This document shows, piece after piece, positions 57,379 through 64,000 of a stretch of 64,000 nt of DNA. Below the pieces are notes generated by a model that saw only the letters and a program-made list of their open reading frames with translations, made no database searches and was not told the origin of the DNA. Source of the DNA: DATKBT01 sp035546295 (lineage in GTDB: Bacteria > Acidobacteriota > Thermoanaerobaculia > Multivoradales > Multivoraceae); assembly GCA_035546295.1 (NCBI GenBank), contig DATKBT010000125.1, positions 1 through 64,000 on the forward strand, written 5' to 3'. Each line of letters begins with the position of its first letter. Positions within the stretch are counted from its first letter, which is position 1. The position numbers and the translations under genes are program-made.

Positions 57379-57405
57379 TCTCCACCTGCGGCGGGTCCAC
57401 GTTGT

Positions 57406-57411
57406 TACGCT
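57406..57411 (+). promoter_or_regulatory. -10-like TACGCT before the Crp/Fnr gene
   Basis: TACGCT is followed by 6 nt and the GTG at 57418, inside the 39-bp region shared with the EAL gene. Confidence 0.3.
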
Positions 57412-57417
57412 GCGCTG

Positions 57418-58033
57418 GTGAGCAGCGGGACTCCCACGGCGCTCCACCGGCTCTTCGACGGGCTCCGCTCGGCGGTCGGTGACTGCCGGACGCTGAGCCT
57501 GCGTCGCGGCGAGAGTCTGTTCCGGCGGGGAGAGCCGGTGGTCTCGCTCTTCCTGGTGGCTTCCGGCCGGATCCGGCTGGAGCGGTCGCTCGAGGACGGC
57601 TCCTGGGTGTCGTTGCACGTCGCGCAGGGCCCGGCCCTGCTCGCCGAAGCGTCGCTGTTCGCCGAGCGCTACCACTGCGATGCCGTCGCCGAGATCGCCA
57701 CCGAGGTGCAGGAGCTCGGGCGTGACGACGTCGAGCGCGCCCTCGCCGCCGACCCCGACCTCGCCAGCCTGCTGCTCCGCCGGCTCGCCTCCGAGGTGCG
57801 CGACCTGCGCAGCCGGCTCGAGCTGCGCTCGGTGCGGCCGGTCGAGCGGCGCGTCCTGCTCGGGCTCGAGCTCGACCGCGGCGCGGATCGCACCGTGGCG
57901 ACTCGCGCCGCCGAGCTCGGGCTGGCGCCCGAGACCCTTGTCGCGCGCGTTGGCGCGGCTCGAGCGGCAGGGCAGGATCGTGCGCGAGGGCCGGAGGATC
58001 CGGTTGCCCTCCGGGCGAGGCGAAAAACCGTGA
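57418..58033 (+). pseudogene. Crp/Fnr-family regulator with one-base frameshift in the HTH
   Basis: From GTG 57418 the frame encodes a cyclic-nucleotide-binding-type domain (LFDGLRSAVGDC, RRGESLFRRGEPVVSLFLVASGRIRLER) and the start of a Crp-type helix-turn-helix (TRAAELGLAPETL). The recognition helix and wing then continue in another frame: SRALARLERQGRIVREGRRIRLPSGRGEKP, ending at TGA 58031-58033. The switch falls in the CCC at 57935-57937, where one extra C explains it. Without the extra base the protein would be 204 residues, normal for Crp/Fnr. No Fe-S cysteines are evident, so a CooA/Crp/Dnr-like type is likely. Sequencing error, a recent mutation or programmed shifting are all possible. 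Confidence 0.8.
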
Positions 58034-58130
58034 CCGCGGTCATGGCGCGGCTCGGCGGTTCGTGGAGGAATGGCCGGGATCGACGATCCATCGCGGTCCC
58101 TGGCACCGCACGACCTCATCGGAGAACGCC

Positions 58131-58745
58131 ATGCATCACTGTCGCCGAATCCTCGTTCTCAGCCTGCCGCTCCTGACGCTCCTGGCGCCGTCCGCATGGG
58201 CCCAGGAGCACGATCACGCCTCCATGCACGCCGCCCACTCGGCCGGCCAGCCCGCGAGCGGCGGGCTGACTGCGGGCGGTGACGCCGTGTTCGAGGCGAT
58301 CGCCGAGGTCGTCGCCCTGCTGGAGGGAGATCCCGGCACCGACTGGTCGCGAGTCGACCTCGACGCGCTGCGCTCGCACCTGCTCGACATGAACGCGCTG
58401 TTCCAGCGGGCGGCGGTCGAGACCGAGCCGATCCCGGGCGGAGCCAGCTTCCGCGTGACCGGCGGGGCGGACGCTCTCGCCGCAGCGCGCCGGATGGTGC
58501 CCGCGCACGCCCGCGCCCTCGACTCGGAGCGGGGCTGGACGGCGGCGGCCCGGCTCGACGGCGAGAGCGTGGTGCTCGAGGTCACGGGCGACGACGAGGC
58601 CGCGGCCCGGCGCATCCGTGGCCTCGGCTTCTTCGGATTGATGGCCGCGGGCGATCACCACCGCCCCCACCACCTGGCGATCGCCCGCGGCGAGTCCCCG
58701 CACGGCGGCCACGAAGGCCACGGAGCCAACGGGGCCGCTCCTTGA
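58131..58745 (+). CDS. Secreted His-rich protein of unknown function
   Basis: The 204-residue product has a signal peptide (1-25, ending AWAQ) and begins the mature part with EHDHASMHAAH. The core (about 45-170) contains LRSHLLDMNALFQRAAVETEPIPGGASFRVTGG and two TGG/TGDDEAAARR helices. The C-terminus is HHRPHHLAIARGES-HGGHEGHG. His-rich ends suggest binding of Cu, Ni or Zn in the periplasm. GGAGA lies 8 nt before the ATG at 58131; an upstream in-frame ATG lies in the Crp/Fnr tail and is unlikely. The stop is 36 bp before the pheST leader ORF. Confidence 0.7.
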   Translation: MHHCRRILVLSLPLLTLLAPSAWAQEHDHASMHAAHSAGQPASGGLTAGGDAVFEAIAEVVALLEGDPGTDWSRVDLDALRSHLLDMNALFQRAAVETEPIPGGASFRVTGGADALAAARRMVPAHARALDSERGWTAAARLDGESVVLEVTGDDEAAARRIRGLGFFGLMAAGDHHRPHHLAIARGESPHGGHEGHGANGAAP

Positions 58746-58781
58746 CAGCTCGCGAAACCCCCTGCTAGCTTGCCGCGCGTC

Positions 58782-58877
58782 ATGATGGCGACGATCGGAT
58801 TCCGGCCGGCCGCGCGATTCAGCGGCTTCATCTCCGCCGGCCCTGTGCGGGCCGCGGGTCGGTCGGAACGCGTCTGA
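58782..58877 (+). CDS. pheST leader peptide
   Basis: A 31-codon ORF (two ATGs at 58782 and 58785) carries Phe codons at positions 7, 13 and 16 (TTC at 58800, 58818, 58827), three in ten codons. It ends 31 bp before an intrinsic terminator that precedes pheS. Stalling at these codons when charged tRNA-Phe is scarce would control the terminator, as for the pheST leader of E. coli. The peptide itself need have no function. Confidence 0.7.
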   Translation: MMATIGFRPAARFSGFISAGPVRAAGRSERV

Positions 58878-58933
58878 GCGCCGTCGGGCACCCAGAGCGC
58901 AACGAACGAACGCGGCCTGCGGGCCGCGTTTTT
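58846..58933 (+). promoter_or_regulatory. Transcription attenuator of pheST
   Basis: AACGCGGCC (58909-58917), loop TGCG and GGCCGCGTT (58922-58930) form a 9-bp stem followed by a T-run to 58933: an intrinsic terminator. TGCGGGCCGCG at 58918-58928 is repeated exactly at 58846-58856, inside the leader ORF. So CGCGGCC at 58911-58917 can pair either with 58850-58856 (antiterminator) or with 58922-58928 (terminator). A ribosome position on the leader ORF decides which forms. Confidence 0.75.
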
Positions 58934-58982
58934 CGTTTGTCCCAGACTCCGACCCGAGCCACCGTCCGCGAAGGACACGACG

Positions 58983-60005
58983 ATGACCGATCTCGACGAG
59001 ATCTTCCAGCGAGCCAGCACGGCCTTCGAGACGTCGAGCTCGAGTGCGGAGCTCGACGGCCACTACCGGCGGTTCCTGGGCAAGAAGGGAGAGGTGCAGC
59101 TTCTCACCCGCCGCCTGGGCGAGATCCCGGCCGAGGAGCGGCCGGCCTTCGGGCGTCGCGTCAACGAGATCAAGCAGGAGCTCCAGACCGCATCGGAGGC
59201 GCGCCGCGCCGAGCTCGAGGCCGCCGAGCTCGAGCGCCGACTGGCCGCCGACGCGATCGACGTGACCCTGCCCGGCCGGCGCCGCCGCCGCGGCGGCCTC
59301 CATCCGTCGACGCGGGTCCTGCGCGAGATGTATCGGATCTTCGGCGACATGGGCTTTCAGGTCTACCGCACCCGCGACGTGGTCACCGACGAGGAGAACT
59401 TCGAGTGGCTCAACATGCCGCCCGAGCACCCGGCGCGCGACATGCAGGACACCTTCTACACCGAGGACGAGCGCGTCGTGCTGCGCACCCACACCTCTGC
59501 CGGGCAGGTGCAGGCGATGCGCGAGTACCACCCCGAGCCGATCCGCGTGATCCTGCCGGGCATGTGCTACCGCAACGAGCAGATCACTGCGCGCTCCGAG
59601 ATCCAGTTCCACCAGATCGAGGGTCTCGCGGTCGGCCGCGGCATCACCTTCGCCGACCTCAAGGGGACCCTCAGCGAGTTCGCTCGCCGCCTGTTCGGGC
59701 GCGAGCGCAAGACCCGCTTTCGCGCCTCCTACTTCCCGTTCACCGAGCCGAGCGCCGAGATGGACGTGAGCTGCATGCTGTGCGACGGCGCCGGCTGCCG
59801 GATGTGCAAGCAGACCGGATGGCTCGAGATCCTCGGCTGCGGGATGGTTCATCCGGTGGTGCTGCGCTACGGCGGCTACGACCCCGACGTTTCCTCGGGG
59901 TTCGCCTGGGGCATGGGTCCCGAGCGGGTCGTCATCCTGCGCTACGGCATCGAGGACATTCGCGCCTTCTGGAGCAACGACCTCCGCTTCCTCCAGCAGT
60001 TCTGA
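58983..60005 (+). CDS. pheS: Phenylalanine-tRNA ligase alpha subunit
   Basis: The 340-residue length is standard for bacterial PheS. The N-terminal coiled coil (about 1-85) includes FLGKKGEVQLLTRRLGEIPAEER. The catalytic domain has HPSTRVLREMYRIFGDMGF (about 101-119), LRTHTSAGQVQAM (about 162-174), the class II motif 2 YRNEQITARSEIQFHQIEG (about 195-213) and motif 3 GFAWGMGPERVVILRYGI (about 305-322). A CMLCDGAGCRMCKQTGW segment (about 262-278) has four Cys that could bind zinc, seen in some PheS. It forms the alpha2beta2 enzyme with PheT, whose gene follows after 30 bp. Confidence 0.97.
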   Translation: MTDLDEIFQRASTAFETSSSSAELDGHYRRFLGKKGEVQLLTRRLGEIPAEERPAFGRRVNEIKQELQTASEARRAELEAAELERRLAADAIDVTLPGRRRRRGGLHPSTRVLREMYRIFGDMGFQVYRTRDVVTDEENFEWLNMPPEHPARDMQDTFYTEDERVVLRTHTSAGQVQAMREYHPEPIRVILPGMCYRNEQITARSEIQFHQIEGLAVGRGITFADLKGTLSEFARRLFGRERKTRFRASYFPFTEPSAEMDVSCMLCDGAGCRMCKQTGWLEILGCGMVHPVVLRYGGYDPDVSSGFAWGMGPERVVILRYGIEDIRAFWSNDLRFLQQF

Positions 60006-60024
60006 GCGACGCGTTCTGAGCGAC
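59999..60024 (+). repeat. 12-bp direct duplication at the pheS stop
   Basis: GTTCTGAGCGAC occurs at 59999-60010 and 60013-60024 (period 14). The first copy contains the pheS TGA, the second repeats it within the pheS-pheT gap. Confidence 0.85.
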
Positions 60025-60035
60025 CCAGCGACCTC

Positions 60036-62570
60036 ATGCGCATTCCCCTCTCCTGGCTGAAGGACTTCGTCGACCTCGAGCTGTCCCCCGAGGACCTCGC
60101 CGAGCTGCTGACCAACGCCGGTCTCGAGGTCACCGCGATCGAGCGCGTCGGCGTTGCCGGCGCCGAGCTCGAGTGGGCTCGCGACAAGGTCGTGCTCGCC
60201 CGGATCGTGTCGGTCGAGCGTCACCCCGACGCCGACCGGCTGGTGCTCGCCGAGGTCGAGCACGGAGCCGACGCGACCAAACGGGTGGTGACCGGAGCTC
60301 CCAACCTGTTCGATCTCGCCGGCGCCGGCGACCTGCGTGACCGCGGCCTCTACAGCCCGCTGCTGCTCGAGGGCGGCGAGTACCTCGACCCCCACGGGGA
60401 GGGGCGCAAGACGCGGCTGAAGGGGAGGGAGCTGCGCGGCGTCTACAACGACGCGATGCTCTGCTCGCCGGTCGAGCTCGGGCTGGGCGAGGACCACGAC
60501 GGGATCCTCGTCCTGCGCGCGGGGGACCTGGAGTCGGGGGCCGCCCCCGGGACGCCGCTGGTCGATCTCCTCGGCGACGCGGTGCTCGACATCGACATCA
60601 TCCCCAACATCGCGCGCTGCGCCTCGGTGCTGGGGGTCGCACGCGAGGTCGCCGCGCTCACCGCCACCTCCTGGCGGGAGCCCGACGCGTCGGTCGTGAT
60701 GGACGGGGCGTCGATCGCCGGCCGAGTCGAGATCGAGAGCCGCGATCCCGAGCTCAACCCCCGCTTCGTGGCGCTGCTGATCGAGGGGGTCGAGCAGCGG
60801 CCGTCGCCGCTGTGGATGCAGCATCGTCTGCGCCTCGCCGGCCAGCGGCCGATCAACGTCGTCGTCGACGTCTCGAACTACGTGATGCTCGAGATGGGGC
60901 AGCCGAACCACACCTTCGATTGGGACTTCCTGCGCGCGCGTGGCGACCGCTACGCGCCGGACGGCCCGGTTCGGATCGTCACTCGGCTGGCCGAGCCGGG
61001 CGAGACGATGCGCACGCTCGACGGGGTCGAGCACCGGCTCCACCCGAACAACATCCTGGTCACCGACCCCGAGGGCATCCTGAGCCTGGGCGGCATCATG
61101 GGCGGCGAGGAGAGCGAGATCCGCCCCGAGACCACGAACGTCCTGCTCGAGGCGGCGGCCTGGAACTTCATCAACATCCGCCACAGCTCGCGACAGCTCG
61201 GCATCCAGACCGACGCCGCCTTCCGCTTCAGCCGCGGCGTTCACCCCAGCCAGGCGCTGCTCGGCGCGAAGCGCGCGGCGGAGCTGCTGCGCCGTCTCGC
61301 CGGGGGCACCGTCGCCCGAGGCCTGGTCGACCACTACCCGGCGCCGGCCCCCGAGGTCGTCGTCGATCTCGACCCGGAGCGGGTGCGCCGGCTCACGGGG
61401 ATCGACCTCGATCGCGACGCGATCGCCGAGCTGCTGCGCCGCCCCGGCTTCACCGTCGACGACGCCGACGGTCCGCTCCGGGTGATCGCCCCCGATCATC
61501 GCCTCGACATCGAGGGTCCCCACGACCTGATCGAGGAGGTGTGCCGGATGTTCCGGTACGAGCGGGTTCCCGAGACCGTGCTGAGCGACACGCTGCCGCC
61601 CCAGCGCGGCAACCCCCGGCTCGAGCGCGAGGAGCGGCTGCGCGACACGCTGGTCGAGCTCGGCGTGCAGGAGGTGATCACCTACCGGCTGACCACCCCC
61701 GAGGCGGAGTCGCGGGCGCGGGCGGACGCCGACGACCCCGTGGATCCGGCGGGCTACGTGCGCCTGGTCAACCCTTCGACCGCCGAGCGCAGCGCGCTGC
61801 GCCGTGACCTGCTCGCCTCCGTGCTCGAGGTCGCCGCCGCCAACACGCGGTTCCAAGACTCGGTCTGCTTGTTCGAGGTGGGCACGGTCTTCCCGCGCGC
61901 GCCGGGGAGCTCGCTCCCCGACGAGCGGCTGCGTCTCGCGATCGTGATGACGGGCGCCCGCGCCCCCGAGCATTGGGAGAGCGGCGCCTCCGGCCGCCTC
62001 GACTTCTTCGACCTCAAGGGAGTGATCGAGGGTCTGGGCGATGCGCTCCACGTCGAGCTCGGCTACGAGCCGGCGACGCATCCCAGCCTGCGTCCCGGCC
62101 GCACCGCCGCCCTCCTCGCGGGGCCGGAGCGCTCAGCGGCCGGTCACCTCGGCGAGCTGCACCCCCAGGTGACCCGCAGCTACGAGCTGCGCGTCGACCG
62201 GGAGCAGCCGGTGCTGGCGGCGACGATCGACCTGGAGGCGCTGCTGCCGCTGGTGCCCGACGGCTTCCCGGTCGCGGCGCCTCCCGCGTACCCGCCGGTG
62301 CACGAGGACCTCGCGCTGGTGGTCGACCACGCCACCAGCGCCGGGGCGGTCCGCCGGGCGCTGCTCGACGCCGGCGCGCCGCTGGTCCGCGAGGTCACGC
62401 TGTTCGACCTCTATGCCGGAGAGAAGCTGGGAGCCGGCCACAAGAGTCTCGCCTTCCACCTCACCTACCAGGCGCCCGACCGCACGCTGTCGGACCGGGA
62501 CGTCGAGAAGCTGCGCTCCAGGATGCTGCGCCGGCTCGAGGCCGAGCACGGCGCCCGCTTGAGGGACTAG
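60036..62570 (+). CDS. pheT: Phenylalanine-tRNA ligase beta subunit
   Basis: The 844-residue protein has the full bacterial PheT layout: N-terminal domain (MRIPLSWLKDFVDLELSPEDLAE), the EMAP-like tRNA-binding domain (VVLARIVSVERHPDADRLVLAEVE, about 50-75), the B3/B4 editing domain (about 215-400, with TGYPINVVVDVSNYV-like GQRPINVVVDVSNYV), the B5 domain (about 425-500), the catalytic-like core and the C-terminal FDX-ACB domain (YPPVHEDLALVVD to the end). It binds tRNA-Phe and edits Tyr mischarging. Control is probably by the pheS leader attenuator. Its stop overlaps the converging small membrane protein gene by 4 bp. Confidence 0.97.
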   Translation: MRIPLSWLKDFVDLELSPEDLAELLTNAGLEVTAIERVGVAGAELEWARDKVVLARIVSVERHPDADRLVLAEVEHGADATKRVVTGAPNLFDLAGAGDLRDRGLYSPLLLEGGEYLDPHGEGRKTRLKGRELRGVYNDAMLCSPVELGLGEDHDGILVLRAGDLESGAAPGTPLVDLLGDAVLDIDIIPNIARCASVLGVAREVAALTATSWREPDASVVMDGASIAGRVEIESRDPELNPRFVALLIEGVEQRPSPLWMQHRLRLAGQRPINVVVDVSNYVMLEMGQPNHTFDWDFLRARGDRYAPDGPVRIVTRLAEPGETMRTLDGVEHRLHPNNILVTDPEGILSLGGIMGGEESEIRPETTNVLLEAAAWNFINIRHSSRQLGIQTDAAFRFSRGVHPSQALLGAKRAAELLRRLAGGTVARGLVDHYPAPAPEVVVDLDPERVRRLTGIDLDRDAIAELLRRPGFTVDDADGPLRVIAPDHRLDIEGPHDLIEEVCRMFRYERVPETVLSDTLPPQRGNPRLEREERLRDTLVELGVQEVITYRLTTPEAESRARADADDPVDPAGYVRLVNPSTAERSALRRDLLASVLEVAAANTRFQDSVCLFEVGTVFPRAPGSSLPDERLRLAIVMTGARAPEHWESGASGRLDFFDLKGVIEGLGDALHVELGYEPATHPSLRPGRTAALLAGPERSAAGHLGELHPQVTRSYELRVDREQPVLAATIDLEALLPLVPDGFPVAAPPAYPPVHEDLALVVDHATSAGAVRRALLDAGAPLVREVTLFDLYAGEKLGAGHKSLAFHLTYQAPDRTLSDRDVEKLRSRMLRRLEAEHGARLRD

Positions 62571-62938
62571 AACGGCTTGTAGATCGCCAGGTAGGTGGCG
62601 ATCCCGCCGAGAACGGGGAGCCCCCACAGCAGGTGCTTGGCCAGGTGCGGCGCCCGATAGGGCACAGCGATCGCGCCCGCGAACAAGAGCCAGATCACCA
62701 TCTTGGCCCACGCCCACCCAGGGATCATCGCGCCCTCGATGCCGATCCTGGCGAGGCCGCCGAAGCCGCCGACCAGGGCGAGCAGGAGACCGGTCCCGTG
62801 GAGCGCCGCGATGAGCTTGCGCAGCGGGTTGGCGTCCTTGGGCTGCCCGCTGGCCGCGTGGCCCGCGTGAGCGCCCAGGGCGGCCAGGACGAGGAGGACT
62901 GCGAGGACGTGAAGGACTTTGTAGAAGGCTAGCGGCAC
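62567..62938 (-). CDS. Four-helix membrane protein (123 residues)
   Basis: The protein has four hydrophobic helices (about 4-24, 43-66, 75-95 and 101-120). Conserved-looking features are FYKVLHVLAVLLV, HGTGLLLALVGGFGGLARIG and PHLAKHLLWGLPVLGGIATYLAIYKPF. The HV and HG histidines near helix starts are reminiscent of small heme or SirB/CopD-like membrane proteins, but I cannot assign a family. The start is GTG at 62938 with GGAGA upstream. It stands 46 bp downstream of the methyltransferase gene on the same strand. Confidence 0.65.
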   Translation of the reverse strand: MPLAFYKVLHVLAVLLVLAALGAHAGHAASGQPKDANPLRKLIAALHGTGLLLALVGGFGGLARIGIEGAMIPGWAWAKMVIWLLFAGAIAVPYRAPHLAKHLLWGLPVLGGIATYLAIYKPF

Positions 62939-62984
62939 GAGAGTCTCCGTCTCCAGTGGGTCGCGGGGCTGGCAACCGGCGAGT

Positions 62985-63728
62985 CTAACGGTCCGGCCTC
63001 GTGGCGACGAACACCTCGTGCACGCCCGGCTCGACCTCGGAGTGCTCGAGCGGCACCGCCCGCGCCTCGAAGCCGACTCCTCCGAGCAGGCGCAGCCAAT
63101 CCTCGCGCGCGAAGAGCCCCTCGAGGTGGCGGTCAAGCTCGACGTGGACCGAGCCGTCGGGCTCGCGCAGCAGGTAGGCGTAGTCGGTGAGATAGGTGGT
63201 GTCGGCGGGATCGGGATCCCACGTCCACGAGAGATAGCGCAGCGCCCGTTCGGGGCCGTCGTGCCCGCCGTGCTCGGTGGCGGGACGGAAGGTCTCGCGC
63301 AGGTAGTCGGGGGCGAACAGCGCTCTCCCGCCTGGATCGAGGTGGATCCAGGCGGTCTCGATCGCGGCGCGCAGGTCGTCCTCGCTGGTCATGTAGGCGA
63401 CGGCGTCGTGGACGAACACGCAGTCGAACGTGCGGTCGAGCCGGACCGAGCGCATGTCGCCGACGACGTGCTCGCATTCCGGATTGAGCGTTCGACTCAC
63501 GTCGAGCATCCCGGGGGCGCGATCGACGAGGACCATCTCGAAGCGCCGCTTGAGGAAGGAGGCGTTGTTGCCGCCGCCGCTGCCGAGCTCGAGCATCGTC
63601 CTCATCCGTTCCGGGCGCTCCAAGCCGTCGAGCAGGTGGCGCTGATAGAACGCCGCCTCCTCCTCGTAGTCCTCGGGGGCGGAGAGCAGCGGCCACCAGG
63701 CCGCCAGCTCCTGGTAGAGCTTCGTCAC
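62985..63728 (-). CDS. SAM-dependent class I methyltransferase
   Basis: The 247-residue protein has the Rossmann-like methyltransferase core: motif I TMLELGSGGGNNASFLKRRF (about 44-63), motif II VDRAPGMLDVSRTLNPECEHVVGDMRSVRL (about 67-96 in parts), motif IV CVFVHDAVAYMTSEDDLRAAIETAW (about 104-128) and PGGRALFAPDY (about 132-142). The acceptor is unknown. The GTG start is 4 bp after the stop of the upstream acyl-CoA synthetase gene, so the two are probably cotranscribed. Confidence 0.88.
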   Translation of the reverse strand: MTKLYQELAAWWPLLSAPEDYEEEAAFYQRHLLDGLERPERMRTMLELGSGGGNNASFLKRRFEMVLVDRAPGMLDVSRTLNPECEHVVGDMRSVRLDRTFDCVFVHDAVAYMTSEDDLRAAIETAWIHLDPGGRALFAPDYLRETFRPATEHGGHDGPERALRYLSWTWDPDPADTTYLTDYAYLLREPDGSVHVELDRHLEGLFAREDWLRLLGGVGFEARAVPLEHSEVEPGVHEVFVATRPDR

Positions 63729-63732
63729 GGGC

Positions 63733-64000
63733 TCAGATCGTCCGCTCCGCGCCGCTCCAGTAGGGGGCGCGCAGCTCCCGCTTGAGCACCTTGCCGGACC
63801 CGGTCTTGGGCAGCTCGTCCGCGAACGAGATCGAGCGCGGGATCTTGTAGCCCGCAAGGTGCGCGCGCGCGTGGGCGACCACCTGCTCCTCGGTGAGCTC
63901 CGCTGCGGGAACCGGGACGACCACCGCGTGAACGCTCTCCCCCCACTCGTCGCTGGGGATGCCGAACACCGCCGCCTCGTAGATCGACGGATGCTCCTCG
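63733..64000 (-). CDS. AMP-dependent acyl-CoA synthetase/ligase (C-terminal part, 5' end outside window)
   Basis: The 89 residues visible are the C-terminal subdomain of the ANL superfamily: EEHPSIYEAAVFGIPSDEWGESVHAVVV, AHARAHLAGYKIPRSISFADELPKTGSGKVLKRELR. The PKTGSGK motif with the catalytic Lys and the GYK hinge region are intact. Such enzymes activate fatty or aryl acids as acyl-AMP before CoA transfer. The gene continues beyond the window edge, so substrate motifs cannot be read. Confidence 0.9.
   Translation of the reverse strand, partial: EEHPSIYEAAVFGIPSDEWGESVHAVVVPVPAAELTEEQVVAHARAHLAGYKIPRSISFADELPKTGSGKVLKRELRAPYWSGAERTI

Noticed and set aside
57418..58176. Unshifted reading of the Crp/Fnr gene to a stop at 58176
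   Set aside because: After 57937 this frame loses all similarity to Crp-type HTH and runs into the next gene's signal peptide, whereas the +1-shifted frame restores the HTH and ends at 58033.
58116..62081. A minus-strand open frame of 1321 codons opposite pheST
   Set aside because: It lies fully antisense to pheS and pheT, which are certain; no recognisable domain, low-complexity composition.
1..64000. tRNA, rRNA, riboswitch or prophage
   Set aside because: I looked for tRNA-like T-loop/CCA ends, rRNA segments, T-box or other known leaders and phage or transposase genes and saw none I could support. A covariance-model scan (tRNAscan, Infernal) would decide.

Overview
The window looks like a piece of chromosome from a very GC-rich Gram-negative bacterium, most likely an Acidobacteriota member of the Thermoanaerobaculia type. 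The reasons are two large orphan MacB/FtsX-type permeases of the kind called 'acidobacterial duplicated orphan permeases' (one paired with a PadR repressor), a secreted protein ending in an 'EGFESGD'-type tail, several secreted S9, S41/tricorn and M20 peptidases, a TonB-dependent receptor and lipoproteins (outer membrane present), and very high GC at third codon positions. This placement is inference from gene content. I saw no rRNA, tRNA, CRISPR array, prophage or insertion sequence.

Layout. 0-13 kb: a secreted cytochrome c/copper-monooxygenase-like protein, a membrane polyferredoxin-TPR protein translationally coupled to a secreted protein, small secreted proteins, a RidA-like protein, methionine aminopeptidase, an M20 peptidase, an orphan permease and a class III aminotransferase. 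A REP-like hairpin repeat (5.8-6.1 kb) recurs in part at 9.2 kb, where it supplies the peptidase C-terminus. 13-17 kb: a Phd/VapC toxin-antitoxin pair beside a decayed gene tail, then a PadR-orphan permease pair. 17-27 kb: a tricorn-like protease, secreted or membrane proteins of unknown role, an alcohol dehydrogenase remnant and an alpha/beta hydrolase. 27-31 kb: mogA, mdh, rpmB, an M20 peptidase and a DUF368 protein.

31-41 kb is the most coherent block, a glutathione island: S9 peptidase lipoprotein-gor (overlapping), gshB-VTT protein (overlapping), chaC divergent from gshB, a cyanobacterial-type gshA as third gene of an ABC-2 exporter operon, and a YfcG/YghU-type glutathione transferase divergent from that operon. 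It covers glutathione synthesis, recycling, breakdown and use, and possibly transport.

41-46 kb: an internally duplicated LolA-like protein coupled to a TonB receptor, then a topoisomerase VI B subunit (top6B) with no A subunit in the window. 46-53 kb: a long minus-strand run with thioredoxin-TPR, a DegT aminotransferase and a solute:sodium symporter with two tiny membrane proteins and a propeller/toroid protein. 53-58 kb: a BBE-type FAD oxidase, a GNAT protein, an EAL phosphodiesterase and a Crp/Fnr regulator broken by a one-base frameshift. 58.7-62.6 kb: pheST behind a Phe-containing leader peptide and a textbook attenuator. The window ends with a methyltransferase and a truncated acyl-CoA synthetase.

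Sequence-level patterns: at least twelve genes have a TANNNT-like hexamer only 6-10 nt before the start codon with little or no Shine-Dalgarno, which suggests leaderless transcripts. Start/stop overlaps (ATGA, GTGA, TTGA) are frequent, and short direct duplications containing the stop codon occur at three gene ends.
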